Part shown: positions 52,050 through 61,835 of the stretch, in pieces
Layout of the letters: every line of letters begins with the position of its first letter
Position numbering within the stretch: the stretch's first letter is position 1
From: JABMMZ01 sp044341025
GTDB lineage: Bacteria; Bacteroidota; Bacteroidia; NS11-12g; UBA955
Assembly (NCBI GenBank): GCA_044341025.1
Contig: JBIISM010000008.1
Location: 44,374 to 108,373, forward strand
Length of the DNA: 64,000 bases
Reading direction: 5' to 3'
Position numbers and translations under genes: made by a program
Notes under the pieces: generated by a model
Database searches by the model: none
What the model was told of the DNA's origin: nothing
What the model saw: only the letters and a program-made list of their open reading frames with translations

Positions 52050-53122
52050 AAATACATACCATTTTTGTTGAGCCTGCAAATTATACGCAAGATTTGATTT
52101 ACAATGTGCATCAAAAATTTAATATAAATTATTCTTTTTTAAAATCAAACTCACTTGCATCTTTTGATAATGAGATACTTACAACTGCTAAACATGTTTT
52201 TGACAGAAAAAAGTGGTATACCAATATTACTTACCTATGGAATTTATCTTTGGAAAACAAACTGGTAATTGTTAATGGTTATAGTAATTTGACTTTCATT
52301 ATCTTATGGGTATTTTCGATTAAAAATTCATGTTTTATAGGAATTGAGTCTGACACACCTTATTATAAGATAAGAGGTGTAAAAGGGATTGTTAAGAAAT
52401 GGTTTCTAAACCTTTTTTTTTTAAATAGTAAGATTTTAGGTTTGCCAGGAGGGACAGGTTTGCATAGAGATTTATTTCTTGAATATGGAATTTCTTCCAA
52501 TAAAATATTTTTATTGCCTATGATGGCGTGTAATGAAAAATATTTTAAAATAGCTAAAGCTTCTACAACTGATCAAATTACGACTATCTCATTTATTTAT
52601 GTTGGAAGATTAATTCAGAGAAAGAATGTTAAGTTACTGTGCGCATCATTTAAAACTTTATTAAAAGACCATATTAATATTGAATTGAATATTATTGGTG
52701 ACGGAGAATGTATGCCTGAATTAATAGATTTAGTAAAGCATACACCTCAAATTATTTTGCATGGAAAAAAATTTGATAATGATTTATTACAATTTTATGA
52801 AGGGGCAAATGTTTTAATATTACCTGCAACGGATGAGCCATGGGGATTGGTTATTAATGAAGCCATGGCTGCAGGGCTTCCTGTTGTTTGTAGTTCGGCT
52901 GTGGGTGCAGCCCATGATTTAGTATTAAAGCCAGATACGGGTTGGGTATTTGAGGATAATAACGAACAGGATTTGACCGCTGTATTATTGAATATTATTG
53001 AGAATCCAGAACAAATTAAAGAAAAGGCAATAAGAGCACAAGAATTTATGATGAACTATTGGAATTATGACTTGTATAAAGCTTCTTTAAACCAAATTAT
53101 TGATTATGTTAAGAAAGCTTAA
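52046..53122 (+). CDS. GT4-family glycosyltransferase
   Basis: 358 residues. GT-B enzyme with YVGRLIQRKNVKLLCASF (nucleotide-domain start), IIGDGECMPELIDLV and the donor site LPATDEPWGLVINEAMAAGLPVV (E-x7-E: EPWGLVINE). Cytoplasmic; one of five GT4-type enzymes in the locus. It overlaps its neighbours on both sides (4 bp upstream; the deacetylase ATG lies 17 bp inside its end). Confidence 0.9.
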   Translation: MKIHTIFVEPANYTQDLIYNVHQKFNINYSFLKSNSLASFDNEILTTAKHVFDRKKWYTNITYLWNLSLENKLVIVNGYSNLTFIILWVFSIKNSCFIGIESDTPYYKIRGVKGIVKKWFLNLFFLNSKILGLPGGTGLHRDLFLEYGISSNKIFLLPMMACNEKYFKIAKASTTDQITTISFIYVGRLIQRKNVKLLCASFKTLLKDHINIELNIIGDGECMPELIDLVKHTPQIILHGKKFDNDLLQFYEGANVLILPATDEPWGLVINEAMAAGLPVVCSSAVGAAHDLVLKPDTGWVFEDNNEQDLTAVLLNIIENPEQIKEKAIRAQEFMMNYWNYDLYKASLNQIIDYVKKA

Positions 53123-53849
53123 GTTAGTTCTATATTCAATTGCCTTATGGTTGGGTAAAACAATTTATTATAACCGAAGCAGTAAGGTGTTGTATTACCA
53201 TGATGTTCATCAGGATGATGCAATTCCAGAAACCAGTATGTCAACGCCTCTGAGTCTTTTTGTGAAGCATATAGACCTAATTGCTAAGCAGGGTTTTGAA
53301 ATTGTGGAGGTAATTACACAGCCCAAAAATCAAATTATGATAACTTTTGACGATGGCTTTAGAGGGGTTTATTTGAATAAAGCATATTTCATTTCAAAAA
53401 AAATAAAACCGACAGTGTTTAGTATTACAGAAAAATTTGGAGACGAACATTTTTTAAATGCAGATGAAATGAAAGAACTTACTGTGTCTGGATTTAAGTT
53501 TGAATCACATACCCATACCCATCCCGATTTAAGTGAATTGTCGGAAAAAGAATTGCGATTTGAGTTTGATATTTCTAAGGAAATTCTAAAAAACACACTG
53601 AACATTAATAGCGATGCTGTTTGTTTTCCTCAAGGATTTTTCAATACCTCTACAATTGAAATGGCATATTTGTGTGGTTATAAAAAATTATATTCAAGTA
53701 TTCCTGGCGGATATTATGAAGAAAACAATTTTCAAATAAAATATAGAAATTTAGCACAATTTGCAACTCCTTTTGAGCTAAGATGCATTTTATTTGGAGG
53801 TTTAAGGATTTTTAGATCAAGATATACTTTACAACATTATTTTAATTAA
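53106..53849 (+). CDS. NodB-type polysaccharide deacetylase
   Basis: 247 residues from the ATG at 53106; a TTG two codons earlier (53100) is an alternative. NodB motifs: MITFDDGFRG (catalytic Asp, metal Asp) and SHTHTHPDLSEL (metal His pair), then FPQGFFNTSTIEMA near the third motif. An N-terminal hydrophobic stretch (LVLYSIALWLG) may anchor it. Removes N- or O-acetyl groups from the glycan or a precursor. Overlap with the glycosyltransferase gene before it suggests joint translation. Confidence 0.88.
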   Translation: MLRKLKLVLYSIALWLGKTIYYNRSSKVLYYHDVHQDDAIPETSMSTPLSLFVKHIDLIAKQGFEIVEVITQPKNQIMITFDDGFRGVYLNKAYFISKKIKPTVFSITEKFGDEHFLNADEMKELTVSGFKFESHTHTHPDLSELSEKELRFEFDISKEILKNTLNINSDAVCFPQGFFNTSTIEMAYLCGYKKLYSSIPGGYYEENNFQIKYRNLAQFATPFELRCILFGGLRIFRSRYTLQHYFN

Positions 53850-53871
53850 TTTAATATAATATAATCTATTT

Positions 53872-54882
53872 ATGATATTAATAGACGGGCTTTATGTTAA
53901 TAATGGAGGTGGGAGAGTACTCCTTGACTATCTAATAGAGGAGTTAGAAAAAAAAGACCAACAAGTCATTTATCTGTTGGACCAAAGAATAAGTCATCAC
54001 CCACCAAGGATTAAAGCTTCAAATTCTGTTATATATATGAAGTCTAGTTTGATTAATAGATTTTGTTATTATTTTAGGAATAGAAATAAATTCAAGAAAA
54101 TTTTATGTTTTGGGAATATCCCGCCATTAATAAGATTAGATGCTGTTGTATACACCTATTTCCATCAAAAACTATTTCTTGAAATACCCAAAGAAATACC
54201 ATTCAAGGATAAAATTATTTATCAAATAAAAGCATTAGTATTTAATTTACTTCTTGAAAATACAGATTTCTGCATTGTGCAAACACAAATAATGAAGAAT
54301 TCTTTATTGAAAAAAATACCACGAATAGGAAATGGGAAAGTATTAATTATCCCTTTTTATCCTTCCGTCAAAAACACTTGTATTGAAGGTCGAGGCAAAG
54401 ACAATTTTGTATATGTGAGCTCAGGCTCTAAACACAAGAATCATTTTAATTTGATAGAGGCATTCTGTAGCATTTATGATGTAAAAAAACGAGGAGAACT
54501 TCACTTGACAATTGACAAAGATTTTAATGACTTAAGCAGTATTATAGAATTAAGAATTAAAGAAGGTTATCCAATTATTAACCATGGCTTTGTTCCTAGA
54601 GCTGAATTGGGGATAATTTACGGTAAAGCATCTTTTTTGATTTACCCCTCACTTTCAGAAAGTTTTGGTTTAGGAATTGTTGAAGCAATCGAAAATGGAT
54701 GTAGTATAATTGGCGCTGATTTGCCCTATACCTACGCAGTATGTAAGCCATCTTTAGTATTTGATCCAAACGAAACTGGCAGTATCGCAGATTCATTTAA
54801 ATTAGCATTAACAGAAGAAATAAATGCCACAGAACAGTTGGTTTTTAACGAAATTGATAATTTACTAGCATTGCTGAAATAA
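53872..54882 (+). CDS. GT4-like glycosyltransferase
   Basis: 336 residues. Short GT-B enzyme: N-terminal LYVNNGGGRVLLDYLI, a middle segment NFVYVSSGSKHKNHFNLIEAF at the start of the nucleotide domain and the donor site YPSLSESFGLGIVEAIENG (E-x7-E: ESFGLGIVE). Lacks a signal peptide. Follows the deacetylase by 22 bp. An 83-bp AT-rich gap separates it from the asparagine-synthase gene. Confidence 0.82.
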   Translation: MILIDGLYVNNGGGRVLLDYLIEELEKKDQQVIYLLDQRISHHPPRIKASNSVIYMKSSLINRFCYYFRNRNKFKKILCFGNIPPLIRLDAVVYTYFHQKLFLEIPKEIPFKDKIIYQIKALVFNLLLENTDFCIVQTQIMKNSLLKKIPRIGNGKVLIIPFYPSVKNTCIEGRGKDNFVYVSSGSKHKNHFNLIEAFCSIYDVKKRGELHLTIDKDFNDLSSIIELRIKEGYPIINHGFVPRAELGIIYGKASFLIYPSLSESFGLGIVEAIENGCSIIGADLPYTYAVCKPSLVFDPNETGSIADSFKLALTEEINATEQLVFNEIDNLLALLK

Positions 54883-54965
54883 AAAAATAAATGATAAGGG
54901 GTAAAGTTTTTAAAACGAATTTGTATAGATACAAAACTAAATTTAATTAAATATTTGACTAGAAT

Positions 54966-56858
54966 ATGTGCGGAATAGTAGGTTTAATTTCTAAGGATTC
55001 AAAAAGTAAAATTATTGAATGTAGTTTGTCCATTGCTCACCGAGGACCTGATGACCAGGGGAATTATTTCGACGGTGATTTAGCCCTAGCCCATCGTCGT
55101 CTTTCAATTCAAGATATTTCGCAAAGTGGCCATCAACCAATGGCTAGCTATGACGAAAATTTTATTATAATATTTAATGGAGAAATTTATAACCATTGGG
55201 AAATCAGAAATGAATTAGAGCCCAAATATAAATTTAACTCTAAAACAGATACTGAAACTATTTTGTATGGTTTTATCGAATATGGGAAAGACATTCTTAA
55301 AAAACTTAATGGAATTTTTGCTTTTGCAATATTTAATAAGCAAACAAAAGAACTATTTATAGCCAGAGATCATTTTGGCGTTAAACCTTTGTATTATTAT
55401 TGTGATAATAATTTATTTTGGTTTAGTTCTGAAATAAAGTCAATTTTACCTCTTAATTTTGATAAAGAATTAGATCTAGAAGCAATAGAAAACTATTTAA
55501 CTTTTTTATATTCCCCGGGCGAAAAAACTCCTTATAAAAAAGTTTTAAAATTACTACCCGGCCATTTTATAAGTTTAAATATAAATAACTATGAAAGCTT
55601 TACTATTAGTAAATATTATGATATTCCTTTTGATAACAGCAGATTTAACAAAAATGAAGAGGAACTTATTGAAGAACTTGAAAATTTGCTTACTCGAGCC
55701 ATAGAAAGGCAGCTACTTTCAGATGTGCCAGTAGGGTTTTTCCTTTCAGGCGGTTTGGATTCAAGTTGCATAGTTGCATTGGCCAAGAAGCTTCATCCGG
55801 ATAAAAAGTTTAATTGCTACACGATTAATACAAATGAAGGGCAGGATATGGAAGATGGCTTTAGTAATGACTTACATTATGCTAGATTGGTAGCAAAGCA
55901 TTTGGATGTTAATCTTATTGAAGTTGAATCTAATGTTGATATTGTTAATGATTTTGATAAAATGATATACCATCTTGACGAACCACAGGCTGATCCGGCA
56001 CCATTAAGTGTATTGCAAATTTGTTCAAAAGCCAGAGAAGATGGGCTAATTGTATTGTTAGGGGGCGCAGCAGGAGATGATTTGTTTTCAGGATATAGAC
56101 GACACCAAGCTTTACAAATTGAGAAATATATTAAAATCACACCTCTTTTTTTAAGAAAATTTATAAAATATATAATTTTCTCTTTAAATAAAACTGTAGT
56201 AAGAAGGCTTAGAAAGTTGGTAATAAATATAGACAAAAGTCAGATAGATAGAATATTAGGATATTTTTCTTGGATAAATAGTGATGTTTTAAAAAATATA
56301 TTTTCAAAGAAAAATCAAAATTTTAATCGAGAATACAATCCTGCAAACTTTTTGAAAGAATCTTTGAAAAATATTCCTAAAGAAAAAGATCTACTTAATC
56401 AGATGCTCTACTTAGAAATGAAATATTTCCTAACGGACCATAATTTAAATTATACAGATAAAATGAGTATGGCCACTGGCGTTGAAGTGCGTGTGCCATT
56501 TTTGGATAAAGAATTAGTGGAGTTTAGTCTAAAAATTCCTACAAATTTAAAAATGAAGGGGATTACAACCAAGTACATTCTTAAAAAAGTAATGGAGAAA
56601 TATTTGCCTCATGAGGTTATATATCGTTCAAAATCAGGCTTCGGAGCTCCAATAAGAAAGTGGATTATTGAGGACATGAATCAAACAATTCAAAAATATC
56701 TTTCAAAAAGAAATATTGAAAAACGAAATATTTTCGACTTTGAAGAAATTCAAAAGTTAATTGCTGATAATAAAAAAGGAACTATAGATGCTTCATACAC
56801 CATTTGGACGTTACTTTCAATTGAAAGTTGGATGCAGCAATTTTATGATGTAAAATAA
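54966..56858 (+). CDS. asnB: Asparagine synthase (glutamine-hydrolysing) family amidotransferase
   Basis: 630 residues. N-terminal class II glutamine amidotransferase with nucleophile Cys2 (MCGIVGL), RGPDDQGN and IFNGEIYNH; C-terminal ATP-pyrophosphatase domain with the P-loop SGGLDSS (about 259-265) and the late TDHNLNYTDKMSMATGVEVRVPFLD block. In polysaccharide loci such enzymes often amidate a uronic or nonulosonic acid carboxylate rather than make asparagine (WbpS-like). That is the likely role here, but metabolic AsnB is not excluded. Its AT-rich codon use fits the cassette. Confidence 0.9.
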   Translation: MCGIVGLISKDSKSKIIECSLSIAHRGPDDQGNYFDGDLALAHRRLSIQDISQSGHQPMASYDENFIIIFNGEIYNHWEIRNELEPKYKFNSKTDTETILYGFIEYGKDILKKLNGIFAFAIFNKQTKELFIARDHFGVKPLYYYCDNNLFWFSSEIKSILPLNFDKELDLEAIENYLTFLYSPGEKTPYKKVLKLLPGHFISLNINNYESFTISKYYDIPFDNSRFNKNEEELIEELENLLTRAIERQLLSDVPVGFFLSGGLDSSCIVALAKKLHPDKKFNCYTINTNEGQDMEDGFSNDLHYARLVAKHLDVNLIEVESNVDIVNDFDKMIYHLDEPQADPAPLSVLQICSKAREDGLIVLLGGAAGDDLFSGYRRHQALQIEKYIKITPLFLRKFIKYIIFSLNKTVVRRLRKLVINIDKSQIDRILGYFSWINSDVLKNIFSKKNQNFNREYNPANFLKESLKNIPKEKDLLNQMLYLEMKYFLTDHNLNYTDKMSMATGVEVRVPFLDKELVEFSLKIPTNLKMKGITTKYILKKVMEKYLPHEVIYRSKSGFGAPIRKWIIEDMNQTIQKYLSKRNIEKRNIFDFEEIQKLIADNKKGTIDASYTIWTLLSIESWMQQFYDVK

Positions 56859-56869
56859 AATTAATAAGC

Positions 56870-58993
56870 GTGAAACAAATCATTCAAGACCTTAAGAACG
56901 GCAATACAATTTTAGAGGATGTGCCTGCTCCCATAGTTAAACCAGGGCAAATTTTAATTCAAACCACAAGGACGCTCGTTTCTCTCGGTACGGAAAGGAT
57001 GCTGGTGGAGTTTGGAAAATCAAATGTATTTCAAAAAGCAAAGCAACAACCCGATAAAGTAAAAGAAGTTTTTAATAAAATAAAAACGGATGGCCTAATG
57101 CCAACCATTAACGCCGTTATAAATAAACTAGGGCAACCACTACCATTAGGTTATTGTAATGTAGGCAAAGTAATTGGAGTAGGTAAAGGTGTAGACGGTT
57201 TTTCAATTGGCGATAGAGTAGCTTCTAATGGGCCACATGCGGAATACGTCTGTGTATCTAAAAATTTAGTAGTTAAGATACCAGAATCTGTATCAGATGA
57301 AGAAGCATCTTTTACTGTAATTGGAGCCATTGGCTTGCAGGGCATCAGATTGGTTCAGCCAACATTTGGTGAAACCATTGTTGTTGTGGGTTTAGGTTTA
57401 ATTGGTTTAATAACGGCTCAGTTGCTCAAAGCAAATGGTTGTAAGGTTATAGGTTTTGATTATGATGACCCAAAAGTAGCGCTTGCCAAATCATTAGGTA
57501 TAGATGCCATAAATCCTGGGCTTGGCATTGATCAAGTTGCTTATGTAAATAATGCAACAAATACTATTGGTGCCGACGCAGTCATAATTACAGCATCAAA
57601 CACGGGTAATGATATAATTTCTCAATCAGCTAAAATGTCGCGCAAACGAGGACGTATTGTGCTTGTGGGCGTTATAGGATTAGATATTTCAAGAGCAGAT
57701 TTCTATGAAAAAGAATTGACTTTTCAGGTATCTTGTTCGTATGGGCCGGGAAGGTATGATGATGACTACGAAAATAAGGGTAATGACTATCCTTTGCCTT
57801 TTGTAAGATGGACAGAAAAACGAAATTTTGAGGCAGTGTTACAAGCAATTGCTTCAAGGTCAATTAAAGTAGAAGATTTAATTACTGAACGTGTGAAGTT
57901 AAATGATTATCAGCAGATATATGCAGATATGTCTGGAAAAGGCTCTATTGCATCTATTCTGTTATATCCAGAAAATGAACAAGAACCAAACCGTTCCATC
58001 CAAATTGGTTCTAATCAGTTTACGCCAGGCAAAGGAACAATAGGCATAATAGGTGCAGGTAATTTTACCTCGGCAATGATTCTACCATGTTTAAAGAAAA
58101 CAAATGCAAAGCTAAAATATATTTCAAGTGCGAGTGGTTTGACAGGCACCACATTGGCTAAAAAGTACAAAATAAAGTTTTCTACTACAGATAACAGCAG
58201 AATTCTTGGAGACAGTGATGTTGATTTGGTAATGATTACAACAAGGCATAATTCGCACGCGCGCCTTGTAGTTGAAGTGCTGAATGCCGGCAAGAATGTA
58301 TTTGTTGAAAAACCACTAGCTCTTAAACAAGAGGAGTTGGATTTAGTTATTGATGCATATAAAAACTCTGGTAAAACAATAACCGTTGGATTTAATAGAA
58401 GGTTTGCTCCTTTAGCAGTTCAAATGAAAAAAGCTTTAGGTAATGCAGATAGTCCAATGAATATAATCGCCACTATGAATGCCGGTTTTATCCCAGCTAA
58501 GGCATGGGTTCACGATATGGAACTTGGTGGAGGCAGAATAATTGGTGAAGCTTGTCATTTCATAGATTTAATATCCTTCTTGAGCAATTCAAAGGTTGTT
58601 TGTGTTTGTATGAATGCTATGGGGCAGAATCCTAAAGATAATTCTGACAATGCAAGCATAATGCTAAAATATGAAAATGGAACGAATGCAGTAATCAACT
58701 ACTTCGCTAATGGATCAAAAGCATATTCGAAGGAAAGGATAGAGGTGTACCATCAAGAAAGAACATTGGTAATGGACAATTGGCGCAAGCTAACGGGTTA
58801 TGGGTTTAAAAACTTTAGTTCGGCCTCTTCAAGTCAAGATAAAGGCCATCAGAATCAATTTAAGCAATTAATTGAATCAGTGCAAAAAGGTGGTGATCAA
58901 ATTATCGCAATAGATGAAATTATAAATACAAGTAAAGCAAGTTTTGCGGCTATTGAAAGTTTGAAAACTGGTGCCTGGGTAGATATTGTTTAA
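56870..58993 (+). CDS. Bidomain oxidoreductase (MDR alcohol dehydrogenase + Gfo/Idh/MocA)
   Basis: 707 residues, GTG start. Residues 1-370 are a zinc-type medium-chain dehydrogenase (GDRVASNGPHAEYV, VVVGLGLIGLITAQLL nucleotide site). Residues about 380-707 are a Gfo/Idh/MocA oxidoreductase (GTIGIIGAGNFTSAMI nucleotide site, NVFVEKPLAL, FNRRFAPLA). This fusion is a known family often found next to heparinase-like genes in surface-glycan loci, as here (44 bp gap). It probably oxidises or epimerises a sugar through a keto intermediate. The substrate is unknown. Confidence 0.9.
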   Translation: MKQIIQDLKNGNTILEDVPAPIVKPGQILIQTTRTLVSLGTERMLVEFGKSNVFQKAKQQPDKVKEVFNKIKTDGLMPTINAVINKLGQPLPLGYCNVGKVIGVGKGVDGFSIGDRVASNGPHAEYVCVSKNLVVKIPESVSDEEASFTVIGAIGLQGIRLVQPTFGETIVVVGLGLIGLITAQLLKANGCKVIGFDYDDPKVALAKSLGIDAINPGLGIDQVAYVNNATNTIGADAVIITASNTGNDIISQSAKMSRKRGRIVLVGVIGLDISRADFYEKELTFQVSCSYGPGRYDDDYENKGNDYPLPFVRWTEKRNFEAVLQAIASRSIKVEDLITERVKLNDYQQIYADMSGKGSIASILLYPENEQEPNRSIQIGSNQFTPGKGTIGIIGAGNFTSAMILPCLKKTNAKLKYISSASGLTGTTLAKKYKIKFSTTDNSRILGDSDVDLVMITTRHNSHARLVVEVLNAGKNVFVEKPLALKQEELDLVIDAYKNSGKTITVGFNRRFAPLAVQMKKALGNADSPMNIIATMNAGFIPAKAWVHDMELGGGRIIGEACHFIDLISFLSNSKVVCVCMNAMGQNPKDNSDNASIMLKYENGTNAVINYFANGSKAYSKERIEVYHQERTLVMDNWRKLTGYGFKNFSSASSSQDKGHQNQFKQLIESVQKGGDQIIAIDEIINTSKASFAAIESLKTGAWVDIV

Positions 58994-59037
58994 TAAGTTT
59001 AACTTGAAAATAGTTTTAATAATTAAGGACTTAAAAA

Positions 59038-60657
59038 TTGCTTACCAAGATAATTAGATTATACCACACAATAAAGTATCTCAAATTCAAACAAATTGTT
59101 TGGAGAATCGGTTCTTTTTTGCCTAGGTTGATGCCTGCAGCTAAACAATTCCCAGAAGTAAAAAGCATAAAGTTTGAGAGCATAACCAAGACTGGAATAA
59201 CTTCAGATTACAACAGTTTTACATTTTTAAACGAGAGCCACCAACTTAAACAGCTAGGGTGGGACAACGCACGCTTATCTAAGCTTTGGAGGTATAATCT
59301 GCATTATTTTGATTTTTTGAGACAAGATGCAGCAGATGTTGAAAGTGCCGAAAATCAAAAAAAAATTATTAGTAATTGGATAGAAAAAAATCCTTTTGGA
59401 AAAGGTACAGGATGGGAACCTTATCCTACATCTCTAAGAATTATCAATTGGATAAAATGGCATTATAAAACTGATGCGCTAACAAATTTGGCTAAGTTGA
59501 GCTTGTGGAATCAAATTCGGTTCTTATCTGCAAGGCCGGAGTATCATCTATTGGGGAATCATCTTTTTGTGAATGCGAAGGCAATGCTATTTGGATGCGC
59601 CTTTTTTGGCTTAGACGAAAAGTCGCGTATTTACAGAAAGGCTCTAAAAATTTTAAACACAGAATTAGACGAGCAGTTTTTAAAAGACGGGGCACATTTT
59701 GAATTAAGCCCTATGTACCATTCTCTGGCAATGGAAGACCTTTTGGATATTTACCAACTTGCCCCTGCTTTACCTCATAGCTTTCCAAAAGATAAAGTCC
59801 TTGAAAAGTATAATCTGGGAATAAATTGGCTTTCCTACATGAAATATGAAAACGAGCAATTCTCACATTTTAACGATTGTGCAAATGGGATAGCCCCGGA
59901 ATTTAAGGAGCTACAAGAATTGTCCAATAAAATTGGATTGGACCAAAAAGATAAGCCAATCTCTAAGTTTATAAACTTTGCAGAAAGTGGCTTTGCGGTT
60001 CTAAAAGACAATAATGTACACTTGATTGCAGATATAGGCAATGTAGGGCCGGATTATTTACCTGGTCATGCACACGCAGATACTTTGTCTTTTGAACTAG
60101 CAATTAAAGGCCAGCGGGTAATAGTTAATTCTGGAACAGGTGAGTATGGTTTGTCTGACGAGCGCTTAAGACAAAGAGGCACAGCTGCACATTCCACTAT
60201 TGAGCTAGATGGTAAAAGCTCATCAGAAGTTTGGTCAGGTTTTAGGGTTGCTCAGCGAGCAAGGGTTACTGCCGTGGAAGTTATTGATGATGGGAATAAA
60301 ATAGAATTTTCGGCTGTTCATGATGGGTATAAACAAATTATATCAAAGCCACTTCACAAGCGAAAATGGAACGTATGTGATGGATGCCTAGAAATAGTAG
60401 ATGAGGTAAGTGGTTCGCAAAATAGTGTCCAATTGAGGTTCTACTTACATCCAGATATTCTTATTGAAATGCTAGAGGGCTGTATGCTTTTAAGTACCTC
60501 TTCAGAAAACTTGGCTAAGATAAGAACTGATCAAAATATGCAAGTTGTGGACACAACATACCACGACAACTTTGGATCATCTCAAAAGAATAAGTGTTTG
60601 TTAATTACCGGAACCACTCCATTTAATAGTAAGGTTTCAATAAGTTGGAACGAATGA
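59038..60657 (+). CDS. Heparinase II/III-like protein
   Basis: 539 residues, TTG start, no signal peptide. The N-terminal (alpha/alpha)-barrel part has LWRYNLHYFDFLR, GWEPYPTSLRIINWIKW and GNHLFVNAKAMLF. The C-terminal heparinase II/III beta-sheet part has GPDYLPGHAHADTLSFEL and RGTAAHSTIELDG, with His residues typical of the metal or catalytic site. Cytosolic placement in a biosynthetic locus argues for an epimerase or editing lyase rather than degradation. It pairs with the bidomain oxidoreductase upstream and overlaps the next glycosyltransferase gene by 4 bp. Confidence 0.88.
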   Translation: MLTKIIRLYHTIKYLKFKQIVWRIGSFLPRLMPAAKQFPEVKSIKFESITKTGITSDYNSFTFLNESHQLKQLGWDNARLSKLWRYNLHYFDFLRQDAADVESAENQKKIISNWIEKNPFGKGTGWEPYPTSLRIINWIKWHYKTDALTNLAKLSLWNQIRFLSARPEYHLLGNHLFVNAKAMLFGCAFFGLDEKSRIYRKALKILNTELDEQFLKDGAHFELSPMYHSLAMEDLLDIYQLAPALPHSFPKDKVLEKYNLGINWLSYMKYENEQFSHFNDCANGIAPEFKELQELSNKIGLDQKDKPISKFINFAESGFAVLKDNNVHLIADIGNVGPDYLPGHAHADTLSFELAIKGQRVIVNSGTGEYGLSDERLRQRGTAAHSTIELDGKSSSEVWSGFRVAQRARVTAVEVIDDGNKIEFSAVHDGYKQIISKPLHKRKWNVCDGCLEIVDEVSGSQNSVQLRFYLHPDILIEMLEGCMLLSTSSENLAKIRTDQNMQVVDTTYHDNFGSSQKNKCLLITGTTPFNSKVSISWNE

Positions 60658-61835
60658 AGCGAATTGTTTATCTAACATTTTATTACGAACCTGATTTATG
60701 TGCTGGTTCTTTCCGGAATACCCCTTTGGCTATTGAATTGGCTAAGCAAGTACGTGAGAAGGATATTATTGTTGATGTCTATACCACACTTCCTAATCGA
60801 TATAGCACGTTTGAGCAAAGTGCGCTTGAATTTGAAGAATTAGGAAATTTAAGAATTCATAGAATTTCATTGCCGCCGCACAAAAGTGGCATGATGGATC
60901 AGGTGTTTTCATTTAAAAAGTTTTATTCGGAGGTTATAAAGTTAAATAAAAACAAGAGAGCAGATTTGGTATTCGCCTCATCAAGCAGATTGTTCACGGC
61001 ATATTTGGGGTTTAAAATTGCAAAGAAATCTGATGCCCCGTTGTATTTGGATATTAGAGATATTTTTGTAGATACAATGTCTGATGTATTTAAATCAAAA
61101 ATTTTAAAGCTCGGTGTATTGCCATTGTTGAAATTGATTGAAAAACAGACTTTTAATTACGCAAAACACATCAATTTAATATCAGGCGGTTTTAAATCAT
61201 ATTTCTCAAAATTTAGCAAAGCAGAATTTACATTTTTTACAAATGGTATTGATCAAGAATTTTTAGAAACAACTCCGGCTTTTGAGAAGAGTGAAAAACT
61301 AGGCTTGAGAAAAACCATAGTTTACGCTGGCAACATTGGCGAGGGCCAGGGTTTACACAAAGTAATTCCGCAGGCTGCAAAGGAGCTCGGAAGTGAATTT
61401 GAATTTGTTATTATTGGCGACGGTGGCACAAAAAAGTTGCTACAAGATGGGATTGAGAATTTGTCAATATCCAATGCTGTTCTTAAAAACCCAGTTAATA
61501 GGAAAGAGTTGCAAGGTATTTACAGCGATGCCGATTATCTATTTATCCATTTAAATGATTATCCTGCGTTCAGAAAAGTGTTACCATCTAAAATATTTGA
61601 GTTGGCAAGTTTTGGGAAACCCATCATTGCGGGCGTTTCAGGTTTTTCTGCTGAGTTTATAAAAAACGAAGTCTCAGATAGTTTTGTGTTTGAGCCATGC
61701 AATGTGGACCAATTAGTTGCATTTTTAAAGTCAGATAAAAAGTCAAATATTATTGATAGAAAGGACTTTAAAAGTAAGTTCCAAAGGAGTACCATTAACA
61801 AGTTAATGGCAGAGTCCATAATAGCTTATTTATGA
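60654..61835 (+). CDS. GT4-family glycosyltransferase, WbuB-like
   Basis: 393 residues from the ATG at 60654 (ATGA overlap with the previous stop); a TTG at 60645 is possible. GT4 pattern of the WbuB group: YLTFYYEPDLCAGSFRNTPLA at the start, TIVYAGNIGEGQGLHKVIPQA at the nucleotide-domain start, and KVLPSKIFELASFGKPIIAG at the donor site. The group commonly adds the second sugar, often FucNAc or QuiNAc-type. It precedes the epimerase and initiating transferase that complete the locus. Confidence 0.88.
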   Translation: MKRIVYLTFYYEPDLCAGSFRNTPLAIELAKQVREKDIIVDVYTTLPNRYSTFEQSALEFEELGNLRIHRISLPPHKSGMMDQVFSFKKFYSEVIKLNKNKRADLVFASSSRLFTAYLGFKIAKKSDAPLYLDIRDIFVDTMSDVFKSKILKLGVLPLLKLIEKQTFNYAKHINLISGGFKSYFSKFSKAEFTFFTNGIDQEFLETTPAFEKSEKLGLRKTIVYAGNIGEGQGLHKVIPQAAKELGSEFEFVIIGDGGTKKLLQDGIENLSISNAVLKNPVNRKELQGIYSDADYLFIHLNDYPAFRKVLPSKIFELASFGKPIIAGVSGFSAEFIKNEVSDSFVFEPCNVDQLVAFLKSDKKSNIIDRKDFKSKFQRSTINKLMAESIIAYL

